Source: Romanomermis culicivorax
Lineage: Eukaryota > Nematoda > Enoplea > Mermithida > Mermithidae
DNA: 64,000 nucleotides
Assembly: GCA_963922205.1 (NCBI GenBank)
Contig: CAWUHX010000127.1
Span: forward strand, 124,001-188,000
Direction of reading: 5' to 3'
The position numbers were made by a program, and so were the translations under genes. The notes beneath the pieces were generated by a model. The model was not told where the DNA came from. It did not search any database and was given only the letters and a program-made list of their open reading frames with translations. Of the stretch, positions 46,171-56,035 are shown piece after piece. Each line of letters opens with the position of its first letter. Position 1 is the first letter of the stretch.

Positions 46171-46648
46171 ATTGACATATTATGCTCAACAAGATGAGCT
46201 ATTATCACAAAATTTTTTAGGAGTTTTTGCTTGCGATACTCTACCGAAGATAGTTAAAAGACCCGCGGCTTTAATTGCAAACACCGATACATCTTTTCAA
46301 AAAGGAAGTCATTGGATAGCTATGTATTTTGATAATGCTAACTCTGTATATTATTTTGATTCTTATGGCTTACCACCAGTTATTCCTGCTTTTATAAATT
46401 ATATTAACAAAAATGCTTTAATAATATATACAAATAAGAAACATTTACAAAATTTTAATAGTAGGGTTTGTGGTATATATACTTTATATTTTTTGTATTA
46501 TAAAGTGCGACATGTTCCTATGTATAAAATGTTTAAAAGTTTCAGTAACACAAATTTTGTTTATAATGATAGATTGATTTGTAAGTTTTTTCATTGTAAA
46601 TTTTCTGTAAAAGGTCACTTGCGAAATAAATTATGTACACGTTTGTAA
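46157..46648 (+). CDS. PRO: adenain-like cysteine protease
   Basis: 163 residues; would process capsid precursors. Catalytic His in [11 protein letters not shown] (about residue 53), an acidic partner in YYFDSYGLP and the nucleophile Cys in [14 protein letters not shown], the order of the C5/C48 protease clan. The ATG overlaps the integrase end by 14 bp in another frame. Confidence 0.9.
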   Translation: MNNFELTYYAQQDELLSQNFLGVFACDTLPKIVKRPAALIANTDTSFQKGSHWIAMYFDNANSVYYFDSYGLPPVIPAFINYINKNALIIYTNKKHLQNFNSRVCGIYTLYFLYYKVRHVPMYKMFKSFSNTNFVYNDRLICKFFHCKFSVKGHLRNKLCTRL

Positions 46649-46816
46649 AAAGTTAACTCCTTCTATATGTATTTATATATATAAATTTTACTTCACTTTG
46701 ATAGCTCCGCCTCCTTCATATTTTTGTATAATTTTATTGGTTATTTTAGTAGCTCCGCCTTTTTATAAATTTATAACTGAGTGTTTAGTTGTTAAATAAA
46801 AATTTTTTATTTTGAA
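46649..46816 (+). promoter_or_regulatory. gap with two TAGCTCCGCCT motifs
   Basis: GATAGCTCCGCCTCC near 46701 and AGTAGCTCCGCCTTT near 46749 lie 115 and 68 bp before the next start. Similar CTCC-CC motifs precede other element genes, which suggests a shared promoter element (inference). Confidence 0.45.
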
Positions 46817-47125
46817 ATGGATAGTAGTAATAGTACGCATTCAGAAACGTCTCGCATTAGCGTTTGGGAGTTTTTTGGAAAACGTCTACCTCGAAACGAA
46901 GTGGTTTTCTTCAGTCAGGTCATACTAATATACATTGTAGTCATTACAGCTATAATAAATTTATCTCTCTACAATAATAATACACAATTGTGGGTTGGTC
47001 TTTTGTGCGCTTGTATAGGATATTTATTACCTAGCCCCGTACCGACCGTATTACAGTCATCTAATTCATTGAAGACCGTACCTATAGCAACAGCAAACAA
47101 CATTATAAATAATGACAACCTTTGA
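46817..47125 (+). CDS. two-helix membrane protein of the capsid module
   Basis: 102 residues. After a polar start comes SRISVWEFFGKRLPRNEVVFF, then two hydrophobic helices: VILIYIVVITAIINLSL and LWVGLLCACIGYLLPSPVP. This ORF recurs ahead of the capsid genes in animal Polintons as I recall, with the FGKRLPR motif. Its end overlaps the minor capsid start by 14 bp. Function is unknown to me. Confidence 0.75.
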   Translation: MDSSNSTHSETSRISVWEFFGKRLPRNEVVFFSQVILIYIVVITAIINLSLYNNNTQLWVGLLCACIGYLLPSPVPTVLQSSNSLKTVPIATANNIINNDNL

Positions 47126-48029
47126 AGATCAATTTTATATCACATTACCTAGTAATAGCAAAAATGGAAACAAACCCTCTGATTTTTCAGCCCATCTACC
47201 TTACCGTTTAAAACTAGATGGAAGCTGGGAGGTAGGACTAAGTGAAATAATATACCCCTATAGTTGGGCTACATTTACCAATCATGGTGGAGATAATGTA
47301 ATAACGTTAACTACGGATGGTATTGGAAATAAGGTCAAAAAAATTAAAGTAATAGTTTTTGAAAAACATTACTTTACCATATCTGAATTAATTGAAGAGT
47401 TGAATGCAAAAGTTGGAGCAGCTATTGCCGGAACTAACATGGAAATCATGTTTTCATACGATGAACATAGTAGAGGATTAGTTAATTTGAAAATAAAAAG
47501 TGGTACAATCTTACGTAAAATCGAAATAAGCAAACGATTAATGGAGCTTCTCGGATTTGGCGCTACCAATACTGAGGCCTATGCAACTGCTGATGATTTT
47601 TTAAATAGAGCTGTGAATATTAACTTATATACTGTTGGAGAGAAACCTCCAAAAAATTCTAACACACATATTCCACCATCCAAAGCTGTTTTTCTTGCCG
47701 AGCCTGGAACTAATCATTTATACATGTTAGGTATTCAACCACCAAATTTGAATGATTTACAGAATTTTTATGTTTACTGTAATATTATTGAAAATCAGAT
47801 TGTTGGAAATACTTTAGCGCCGCTTTTACGTATAGTAAATGTTCAGGGAAAATACAAAGATAATGTGAGTCGTTTATATGAAACACCTCACTATATACCA
47901 ATTCAATTGAAAGAAATTACAGTACTCGAGATTAATATAAAAAACAGTATGAATGAGCTTATACCCTTTCAGTTTGGGAATGTTATAGTTAAATTACATT
48001 TTCGGCGACGTACTCCTTTATTCCTATAA
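47112..48029 (+). CDS. mCP: minor capsid protein (penton, single jelly roll)
   Basis: 305 residues. Starts MTTFEDQFYITLPSNSK, then AHLPYRLKLDGSWEVGLSEI, the characteristic opening of Polinton minor capsid proteins. Beta-rich throughout, ending IPFQFGNVIVKLHFRRR. Would form pentameric vertices with the major capsid protein. No intron. Family from recognised N-terminal pattern. Confidence 0.85.
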   Translation: MTTFEDQFYITLPSNSKNGNKPSDFSAHLPYRLKLDGSWEVGLSEIIYPYSWATFTNHGGDNVITLTTDGIGNKVKKIKVIVFEKHYFTISELIEELNAKVGAAIAGTNMEIMFSYDEHSRGLVNLKIKSGTILRKIEISKRLMELLGFGATNTEAYATADDFLNRAVNINLYTVGEKPPKNSNTHIPPSKAVFLAEPGTNHLYMLGIQPPNLNDLQNFYVYCNIIENQIVGNTLAPLLRIVNVQGKYKDNVSRLYETPHYIPIQLKEITVLEINIKNSMNELIPFQFGNVIVKLHFRRRTPLFL

Positions 48030-48163
48030 GCATAGTATCAAATTTTTATTTACTCATTCATTCATTTGCATTTGGACACGTTGTCGTCAGGTTGAATTTT
48101 CGCAAACGCTCTTAATTAATTAATTCATTTAGTTGTTGTTCCTTTTAATTTTCAAAGCAAAAT

Positions 48164-48700
48164 ATGCATACCGTATTTATTCCTGAAACCGTTGATTACT
48201 GGATCAAAATTTATCAACATAGTATTCAAGATAATCAATTTCAATTAGGTGGTAGTTTAGAAGGTTTTCGAGCAGCATACCCGTATTATTATAGACATCA
48301 AGGAGCTGGAGTTGGTAATTTTTTTAAGAGTTTGTGGCGTCTAGCTATGCCTTTGTTAAAATCTGCAGGAAAGCATGCACTTGCTGCAGGTTCCAAAATT
48401 GCAGGTGATGTTGTAGAAGGTCGTTCTTTTAAAGAAAGTGTTGCCGAGCATGGACGAAACGCAGCTGGTAGCTTATTACACGAAACGGGCGAGCGCATTC
48501 ATAAAGGAAAAGGTTTAGGGAAGCGTAAACATATAAATTCTACGATACATATAAAAAGCAATAAAAAGTTAAATGATGGTCAGCGTCAACAACATCAACA
48601 TCAAAAACAACATAAACGTAAACACCTGAAACGACGTTCCTCATTCTTAAAAAAGACTCCACGTAGAGTAGTCGGTTTCAAGGATATCTATTCAAAATGA
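48164..48700 (+). CDS. pVI-like basic protein with glycine-rich amphipathic segment
   Basis: 178 residues. Residues about 44-100 contain GAGVGNFFKSLWRLAMPLLK followed by Ala/Gly-rich helices (AGKHALAAGSKIAGDVVEG) and HGRNAAGSLL. This is the pattern of the capsid-internal, membrane-active protein found in Polintons and comparable to adenovirus pVI/pX regions. The C-terminal third is very basic with His/Gln repeats. The TGA overlaps the major capsid ATG (ATGA). The role is by analogy. Confidence 0.7.
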   Translation: MHTVFIPETVDYWIKIYQHSIQDNQFQLGGSLEGFRAAYPYYYRHQGAGVGNFFKSLWRLAMPLLKSAGKHALAAGSKIAGDVVEGRSFKESVAEHGRNAAGSLLHETGERIHKGKGLGKRKHINSTIHIKSNKKLNDGQRQQHQHQKQHKRKHLKRRSSFLKKTPRRVVGFKDIYSK

Positions 48701-50094
48701 GTAAATTTATTGATGCTGCGTCGTCTCCTAGTAGTAAAACGGAGTTAGATTTATTTACCGTACCTCCAACGCAAGTTGCTATTCGTAGAAGTTTTTGGTC
48801 TGAAATTCAGTTACAAAATCCTTGTACTAATGAAGGACCTTACGAGTTTGTTATTTCACCTGATTCATATATGTTGGACTTATCAAAAAATTTTATATAT
48901 TTTACTATTCGAATTACGAAAGCTAATGGCGCTGCTTGCACTTTAACAGCAGACGCCAACAATAATCTTACTGGAAATGTTGTAGCACCAATTAATTTGA
49001 TCGGGAAAACATTTTTTAAACAGATCAAGATGTACTTAAATGGAAAATTAATATCTGACAGGTAAGTTTTATAATTAAATGTATGTTTACCTTTTTTAAT
49101 TTTAACATTTTAACATTTCAGTGGGGATAGATACGCTTACAGATCTTATTTGGAAACGGAATTGAACTATGGTCGTGATGCTAAGTCGACACATGTTGCA
49201 GCTGCTGGTTATGCTTTTGAAAATGGCGATGTTCTCGATATAAAGAAAAACAAGGGTGCTTTGGAAAGAGTTCAGATGTTCAAAAATAGTGCAGTTGTTG
49301 AATTAATGGCTCCTATACACGCCGATCTATTTATGCAAGAACGTTTTCTATTGAATCAATGTACTTTGAAAATTGATTTATACAGACATAGAGATGATTT
49401 TTGCTTGCAAAAATTTATATCTACTGACAACGAAGCTTATAAAATTGAAGTTAAAAGCATGTCTCTATTTATTAAAAAAGTTGAAGTTGCGGATAATATC
49501 AATCTAGCTATTGAATCCATGTTACAAAATACAGCTGCAAAATACCCTATTCGTCGATGTCATGTTACAAGTCTATACATAACAACTAGTCGTCGCTCAG
49601 CTCCTCTGAACTCATTGTTCACAGGTCCTTTACCTCGTCGTCTCGTTGTGGCGCTCGTTGATGGTTCGGCTGCTAGGGGTGATTATAATCAAAGCCCCTT
49701 CAATTTTAAGCATTTCGGATTAAACGAGATTAAAATAACAAGTGGTACTACAACCTTACCTACAACACCATATATGCTAAATTTTAAAGAAAACAAATAT
49801 TTGCGCACTTTTGTACAATTATTTGAGGGTGTAGGAATCGGTACAGATAACAAGGGTAATGAAATTACTCGAAATTCTTTTACAACGCATAACACGGTTT
49901 TTGTTTTTGATTTGACTCCTTGCGGTATGGATGGTAATTTTTGGGAACTCGTACGTGAAGGAACCACTAGTTTACAGATGAATTTTGGAGAGGATATACC
50001 AGATGGCGGTATTGAAGCACTTATATACGCAGAATTTGACTCTCTCGTAATGATTGATAAAAATCGTGAAACCTTTACAGATTATAGTATTTAA
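48697..50094 (+). CDS. MCP: major capsid protein (double jelly roll), two exons
   Basis: Exon 1 is 48697-49061, ending GACAG/GTAAGT. Exon 2 is 49122-50094 after ACATTTCAG, and the split Ser codon joins in phase to give about 445 residues. Visible are RRSFWSEIQLQNPCTNEGPY, the insert-free DSYMLDLSKNFIYFTIRI strand, SYLETELNYGRDAK and ending FGEDIPDGGIEALIYAEFDS, all consistent with Polinton hexon-like capsid proteins. Would build the icosahedral shell. Confidence 0.88.
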
Positions 50095-51013
50095 ATACGT
50101 TATATTTATATGTACATTTCATCTCATTTTTTTATAATAAAAAAATCACTTATAGTTGTTGTTTATACACTCCTTCTCTTTAGGTATTGTTTAGAAATAT
50201 TCTTTTAATTTATTCCTAATTATAAATGAACTTCCTTTTATTACTCCTCCTTTCCTTTATTTTCTCCTTTAATTCTACAGTGCTACGTAATTATCTTGTA
50301 CGTTCTTTTTACCCTAAGACCTGTTTGTGCATATTCTCTACATATCGTTTACTCGTACATCTCTAAATATCTGACTACAGTAAACCCTTTTTTATATTCC
50401 CGAAGTTGACACATACACACACACACACTCATAGTAGAACTCTAAAGAAATTATCTTTACTATTAAACGCAATAAATAAAAAATTTTATTAATTTTAATT
50501 CAATTTAATTTATTTGAAACAAAATATATACAAAATTTAAAACAAAATAGAATAAATTATACATATATACAAAATTTAAAAACAAAATAAAATATACATA
50601 TATGCACTCGCCTTCGCCGCCGCCGCCGCCGCCGTCGCACCCCCCACGCTAAAAGTTTCACGCGTATCCACTAAAATTTTTACAAATTTTAATAACTATT
50701 TTAGTTAAACAAAAATTTTTACTCTAATATATCAATTAACTGCTAAGTAATAGGTACAAGATCTATCAATAGCCTTTATTTTATCGTAAAATTTTATCGT
50801 ATAAATCGTGTAAATAATTGAAAGCTTCTAGAATATTCTAGAAATGTTCTTTGTCAAGTTTTAGACAACTCAGCTATATACCATACATTAATATACATGA
50901 ATTAGAAATCTGTAACATGTTGCAGTTGTAGTAAAAGCTTATAATAATTTTACTCTCATTAAATATAAAATTTATATGTCTACTACATGTTTTAACTATA
51001 ACATCTGAACTTA
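50095..51013. other. AT-rich gap after the capsid genes
   Basis: Contains an (AC)n tract at 50412-50426, repeated 'tatacaaaatttaaa' near 50526 and 50567, and a (CCG)n run at 50613-50633. No coding frame is recognised. Confidence 0.55.
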
Positions 51014-51439
51014 CTAGAAACGCGGCAGCGCTAATTTTACCCTCTCCTCGACGTAGCGACCGTCGGCGTTTTCCCATTCAGCCCTCGCACCTGGGGGGAG
51101 GATATTCCACAGGTGCGAGGCTAGGTGACCGTCGACCAGCGAAGGGTTTTCAAACATCCGGCGTAGACGTTTCATAAAACCCCAAAAGGGTTTCTGCCTA
51201 GCCGGATATTCAACCCCTCGCTGGCTTTTCCACCAGCTCTTGAAGTCCGTCGAGGCCTCCTCCCAGAAGACGGACGCCCACGCGTCAATGTCGGCCGTCG
51301 TTAAAAACGGCTCTAAATTAATAATAATGAAATAGTATACATATTAATTTTTAATTCAAAATATTTGTAAAATCAATGTACCGTAAGCCTCGTAGGCGGC
51401 TCTCAACGTCGAAATAAACGTAACGAAAACGGCTTCCAT
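51014..51439 (-). CDS. GC-rich cargo gene with HMG-box-like domain, two exons, 118 aa
   Basis: ATG at 51439. Exon 1 is 51439-51382, ending CTTACG/GTACAT. Exon 2 is 51312-51014 after TTAATTTAG. The lengths 58 and 299 join in phase, and the frame runs to TAG. The C-terminal 60 residues follow an HMG-box pattern: a Pro before aromatic residues (KPFWGFMKRLRRMF), an ENPSL turn, HLASHLWNIL, then ARAEWENADGRYVEERVK, with Trp and Glu/Lys where HMG helices 2 and 3 have them. An HMG protein would bend DNA. The gene is much richer in G+C than all other genes of the element and lies on the opposite strand from its neighbours, so a captured cargo gene is plausible. The domain call is by eye. Confidence 0.6.
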
Positions 51440-52039
51440 TGGTAGTCTCTCGGGTGTCGCGCGCAAGTACAAAAATAAGAATGGTTCTTCTTCTTCTATT
51501 TTTTCTATTTATACCTCTTTACCCTCATTAAACCTTTTCCGGTTTTTTCTGCTTTTTGGTTGAATCTTTTCGGTTTTTCTTTGAAGGTTCTATCAAAATA
51601 ACAATAATCACCATCTTAATTGTTTTGGTATTGCGTCTCTTTAAAGGTTTTAGGCTCTAGGTTATTCTAGAAAACTATCAAAATAACAATAATCACCACC
51701 TTAATGATTTTGGTAAAGCGTCTCTTGCTACCGTGTTTTATAGAACCTTTGACCTTTTCTAGCATTTCTAATTGGTTTTATGATCTAAATGGCTTCACCT
51801 GTCTAACCTTTCTATGTTTGCTCTGGGAAACACTCTGTATACAAAACCGCATCTACCTACATAAATCATCTAATATAATGTATTAATTTCCGATACGTAG
51901 AATAACGTTCATGTATTGATGATTTAGTTCTTTTCTTTTTTCTTTTTCTTTTTCTTTTTCTTTTCTTTTCTTCAAATATTTTTGAGGTATCAATTATTTT
52001 TTACATTTAGAATATTTTTCATCTCAACTGTTCACTTTT
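51440..52039. other. gap with a direct repeat and pyrimidine tract
   Basis: A unit of about 50 bp (CTATCAAAATAACAATAATC onward to GCGTCTCTT) occurs near 51590 and 51676. A (TTTTTC)n tract lies at 51930-51972. No gene is seen. Confidence 0.6.
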
Positions 52040-52440
52040 CTACATGCGCTTTATACCCACTCTTTTGGGTCATTTTTCTATAAAAGAATTTGATCATTTA
52101 CGGCTTTATAAGTATAAACCCGTAGGAATAATGTTTCAAGTTTTATAGACTTTTAGAGTTTTTATATGTGGAATTAAGCATTCTGATCTAAAAGACCGTT
52201 CTAATTTGGACGATCGTTCAGTATGCAGGGCTTCCACTTCACTTTTCTGTGAACCTGCAGACGGCGCACCTCTTATTTTGGAGCCCGAGGGCGCGTTTTT
52301 TGAAGGACTTCCTCCGTGGGCGGAGGGGGTCAATTTTATAAATGAATTCTTTCTTTTATGTTTTCCATTTTTTGTTCACGTTATTATTTTTGTTTTTAGA
52401 CTACAATATTTTAGTGATAAACAAAAATAAAATAGTGTTT
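52040..52440 (-). repeat. third, diverged copy of the terminal unit, right side only
   Basis: Inverted relative to the left units. It shares 'cgatcgttca', CCTGCAG, a GGAGGGGGTC block and the 'ccattttttgttca' block in order, but with many changes. No third copy is seen at the left end. Confidence 0.7.
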
Positions 52441-52559
52441 CAAAAGTTTTATAATAAAATAGAATGTTGCATTGAATTAAAAATTTTTGATACGTAAAGA
52501 TTTTTTTAAGTCGTCAAATTTTCCGTACGTTTTTTAGGACCATCTCGTTTGGTCCTCTT

Positions 52560-53008
52560 TCTATAAAAGACCCTTTTTTGTCTACATGCTTTTTACGGCC
52601 AATTCGCTCTGGTCATTTTTATAAAAGACCTTCTTGGTCATTTTTGGCAGAACATCAAAATTTTTACGCATGCACCCGTAAGGATAATGTTTCATCTCGT
52701 AATGACTCTCTCAAGATTTTACTCATTAAACAGACCATTACTGACCAGATTGACCGTTCTGACATTTGTTGACTTGAACGATCGTTCAGAAAATGGGACC
52801 TCCGAAATATATTTACACCTGCAGGTGGCACCCTTTTGACAAAGGGGGTCCGGGGTGCAAATTTTTGTGGGCTTCCTCTTCCGAGGGGGGAAGCCGTTTT
52901 TACACTCAATCACTTTTTATTTCTTTTCCATTTTTTGTTCATTTTAGTTTTCCTTTTTACGTTCATCATTGATTTTCCTTTTCCACGCACAATAACACAT
53001 TTATTACC
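52560..53008 (-). repeat. second copy of the terminal unit, right side
   Basis: Inverted copy of the 33803-34260 unit. It is closer to the left outer unit than to the left inner unit (shared CCTGCAGGTGG, GGACCTCCGAAATAT and AATTTTTGTGGGCTTCC). Confidence 0.85.
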
Positions 53009-53857
53009 ATAATAGAAAAATTTACCGTAATTCTACTATTACGGTAATTCCCGAATCTGTATCCTTTACCGTACGTCAACTCTCCAAATTTTCTACACGC
53101 TTTTTACGACCAGCTCGTTTGGTCATCTTTCTATAAAAGACCTTATTTGTCTACATGCTTTTTACGGCCAGCTCGCTCTGGTCATTTTTATAAAAGACCT
53201 TCTTGGTCATTTTTGGCAGAACATCAAAATTTTTACGCATGCACCCGTAAAGATAATGTTTCATCGCGTAATGACTCTCCCGAGATTTTACTCATTAAAC
53301 AGACCATTACTGACCAGATTGACCGTTCTGACATTTGTTGACTTGAACGATCGTTCAGAAAATGGGACCTCCGAAATATTTTTACACCTGCAGGTGGCAC
53401 CCTTTTGACAAAGGGGGTCCGGGGTGCAAATTTTTGTGGGCTTCCTCTTCCCAGAGGGGAAGCCGTTTTTACACACAATCTCTTTTTATTTCTTTTCCAT
53501 TTTTTGTTCATTTTAGTTTTCCTTTTTACGTTCATCATTGATTTTCCTTTTCCACGCACAGTAACCCATTTATTACCATAATCGAAAAATTACCGTAATT
53601 CTACAATTACGGTAACTCTAGAACATGCATTTTTAACCTTGCGACCTATAAATCGACTTATATGTTTTCTGTACGACCTATAAATCGACGAAGAAATTAA
53701 CCGTATATGTTTACTGTACGACCTGTAAATCCGACAAAAGCAAAACGTGTATGTTTACTGTACGACCTATAAATCGAAAAAAAGTGACAAATTATAGGTC
53801 GTACACAAAAGATAGGAGTATCCTTAAGCGTACGACCTATACGGTCCGGCCTTACTA
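53009..53857 (-). repeat. Polinton right terminal inverted repeat
   Basis: Complement of 33559-34407. The iterons GTACGACCTATA lie at 53660-53845 and the hairpin at 53592-53617. Near identity of the two arms suggests recent replication or conversion. Confidence 0.9.
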
Positions 53858-54467
53858 CTCACATTCCACGGCTACATTAATTTCTCATAAAAATTGTAAA
53901 CAACACCTGCACATAGTAAAAAGTAAAAGCCCCCCCCAGACATTAGTCTCAAGGGGAATGGTAGCAATGGTCCCACAAAACATGTATATATAGAGGAAAT
54001 AGATACAGAAGCATGCACAGAAGCACAGAGGCGTGGCTAAGCCCACCATAGGAAATAAGCATAAGGAAAGCACGAAAAGCATACGGTACCAGGAAAGCAT
54101 TGGAATGCGTGACCAAACTAGCAAGATGAAAGAAGCAAGAAGCAGCGATTGGCGGAAGAAGATTGTCGGAAACAAGACCTCCTGCAACGCCAAGGGAGTG
54201 GCCACAGAAGCTGTAGTTAAAGAGAAGCAAAGCATGACTCGGTCAGATTTTTGGGATTCTTCGTTTTTTTCATTTGCAAGCGTAGCAAGATTTTTCAGCA
54301 TTGAAGTGATTCGTTTTTATATTTGCAAGCAAGCGTTTTGTTGTAGTATCGATGAGCAAGCAATCGTTGAGCACCGCATATTGTCGTACCATTATCCATC
54401 CCTGTTTGTCCACCGTCGCACCGTTCTTTGCATCAAGTAAAGTATCATTAAGAACTGGTCGTTACAC
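53858..54467. other. retroelement-like stretch with TATA-type sequence
   Basis: A poly-C run (53927) is followed by TGTATATATAGAGG at 53981 and a purine-rich region to 54240, then CGTTACACA just before integrase coding. This could be an LTR, but no partner copy is present. A hydrophobic minus-strand frame here has no family character. Confidence 0.3.
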
Positions 54468-54881
54468 ATTGATATAGATAGTTACCACATCGAAGTTAAA
54501 AAACACTTCACAAATGCACTCACCATCATTCAAGATCAAATCACAAAATCACAGCATCGAAATAGAAATAATATTCAGTACAAAATTGGTGATTTTGCAT
54601 GGAAAGAATCCCAAATCATAAAGAAAGGCTTATCAAAGAAACTTGCACCAATTTTTGATGGACCTTACGAAATCATAGAAGTCAATTACCCAAACCTCAC
54701 AATAAAAAACAATTCTATGCCTTTTGGTAAAGAAACAATACATGTAAATCGTACCCGCCCATTTAATGGTCGAAAAATTAATACTATGGATCAACTAGAA
54801 ACAAGCCGCGATCGGAAAAATAAGGAAACATTTGGCATAAAGACTGCAAAGTTTCAGTCAGATTTCTTGAATATTGACTGA
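54468..54881 (+). pseudogene. C-terminal fragment of a gypsy-type integrase
   Basis: Frame to TGA at 54879-54881 with KIGDFAWKESQIIKKG, SKKLAPIFDGPYEIIE and IHVNRTRPF, the C-terminal pol module of Ty3/gypsy (GPY/F-like, then a conserved RTRPF). No catalytic core lies upstream, so it is truncated at the 5' side. It belongs to a different family from the minus-strand gypsy. Confidence 0.75.
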
Positions 54882-56035
54882 CTAAAATCAAAAATACTGA
54901 ACGCCAATTTTTTTGATAATGAATATTTGAAAATTTACAGAATCAACATGTTTCACGGCAGAAAAGCACAATAGATCCAATCATAAGAACCATATAACAG
55001 CTTGAAACAACAAGAGAGCCGCTTTAGTGTGTCATAATTTCTGTTTCACATGTCACATGCCGCTCAATTTCTCCGACGTCACGTGATTCAAATCATGTCA
55101 ACAACTTATTTTTTCATGTTTCGTTTATTACTCATTCATGTTTTTTGTTTATTTGATTTCTACACATGCATTTTGTGTTCGTTTTTATATTTTTCATGCA
55201 TTTCTATGTTTCGTTTTGTCGTGTTTTTATTTCTTTATGAACGCGGGCTACAGTAGGCCCTTTAGCTAAAAAACTTCCGCCAGTCGTGCTCCACGAGCAC
55301 ATGGCTATTTTTGGTGCATTCATGCACCTCTTATCATCAAAAATTAGCGTCGTTTTTGTTACGCAAAAACGACTAGCTAGGAAGTTTAGCTAAAGACGTT
55401 CATATGCTTAGCATAGGCACTGCAGTCGGCCTCAGTGCTAAACGCATGTGAACGAAAAATGTCTATGTGCTCATAGGCATCTTCTGCATCGCGTCTAGCT
55501 GCAGAAGTTAGCTTGGACGCCGAGAAACTCCGCCCAAGCTGCAGCTGTAGCCAAACATGTCCTTAAAAGGACATGTTTCTTTAGTTTTTCGCTCATTCTT
55601 GGGTTCACCAAGCTTCCGTCCAGTTGTAACTCCGCGTCTGCCGCCTTCGTTTAAATTTGCATATTTTATTATACACCTGTGCGTCCGCCCCCTTTTATCT
55701 CCAATAAATTTGCATACACTTGCATCTCTAACTGCGTCCGCCGCCTTATAGCAAATTAATTTGCATAAATTTATACCCGGTTACCGCGTCCGCCGCTTAC
55801 CCATCTACAGTACCCGCTGCCCTTCAGTGCCAGGTGTCCGACCGCCCCGGTTCACGAAGAAAACGTTGGAGAATCGCCTCCCGATCACCGTCGCTCGCCG
55901 CTAGGACTCGTGTGGATCGCATCCCCCCCGCTCCAGTGCCAGAAGACCGAAAGTATCCAGGGACCTGCCGCCCGATTCGTCGAATCGCTTGAGAAACAGG
56001 ACTAGGTGAGTCTTCTCAGGGGATTATTGTTATTT
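54882..56035 (+). repeat. LTR-like region with hairpins and octamer repeats
   Basis: Follows the integrase end as a 3' LTR would. 55265-55560 holds consecutive short inverted repeats (CGTGCTCCACGAGCACATG, GGTGCATTCATGCACC, GTCGTTTTTGTTACGCAAAAACGAC). 55634-55795 alternates four GCGTCYGCC(G/C)CC units with three AATTTGCAT octamers. A splice-donor-like GACTAG/GTGAGT lies at 56005. LTR edges cannot be fixed without a second copy. Confidence 0.45.

Larger units (their letters stand above)
33559..53857. mobile_element. Polinton/Maverick self-synthesising transposon, apparently complete
   Basis: About 20.3 kb bounded by inverted repeats that begin AGTAGTAAGGCCGGACCGTA on both sides (Polintons characteristically begin AG and end CT). 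It contains the hallmark set: protein-primed DNA polymerase B, retroviral-like integrase, packaging ATPase, adenain-like protease, and minor and major capsid proteins. None has a stop or frameshift that I can see, and every intron joins in phase. Introns are uniformly 50-69 nt. The leftward polymerase and rightward structural genes diverge from 39714-40519. The 6-bp target duplication expected for Polintons is not evident (flanks cttgct and cacatt), so the edges may differ by a few bases or the flanks may have changed. Confidence 0.93.

Noticed and set aside
50613-50633. CCG run as a polyproline or polyarginine coding exon
   Set aside because: No flanking open frame or splice signals; read as a trinucleotide repeat.
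33553-53863. 6-bp target duplication of the Polinton
   Set aside because: Left flank cttgct and right flank cacatt do not match, and shifting the edge by a few bases gives no match either.
53885-54301. Hydrophobic 138-residue minus-strand frame
   Set aside because: Low-complexity Leu/Phe composition, no splice or family support, and overlapping LTR-like sequence.
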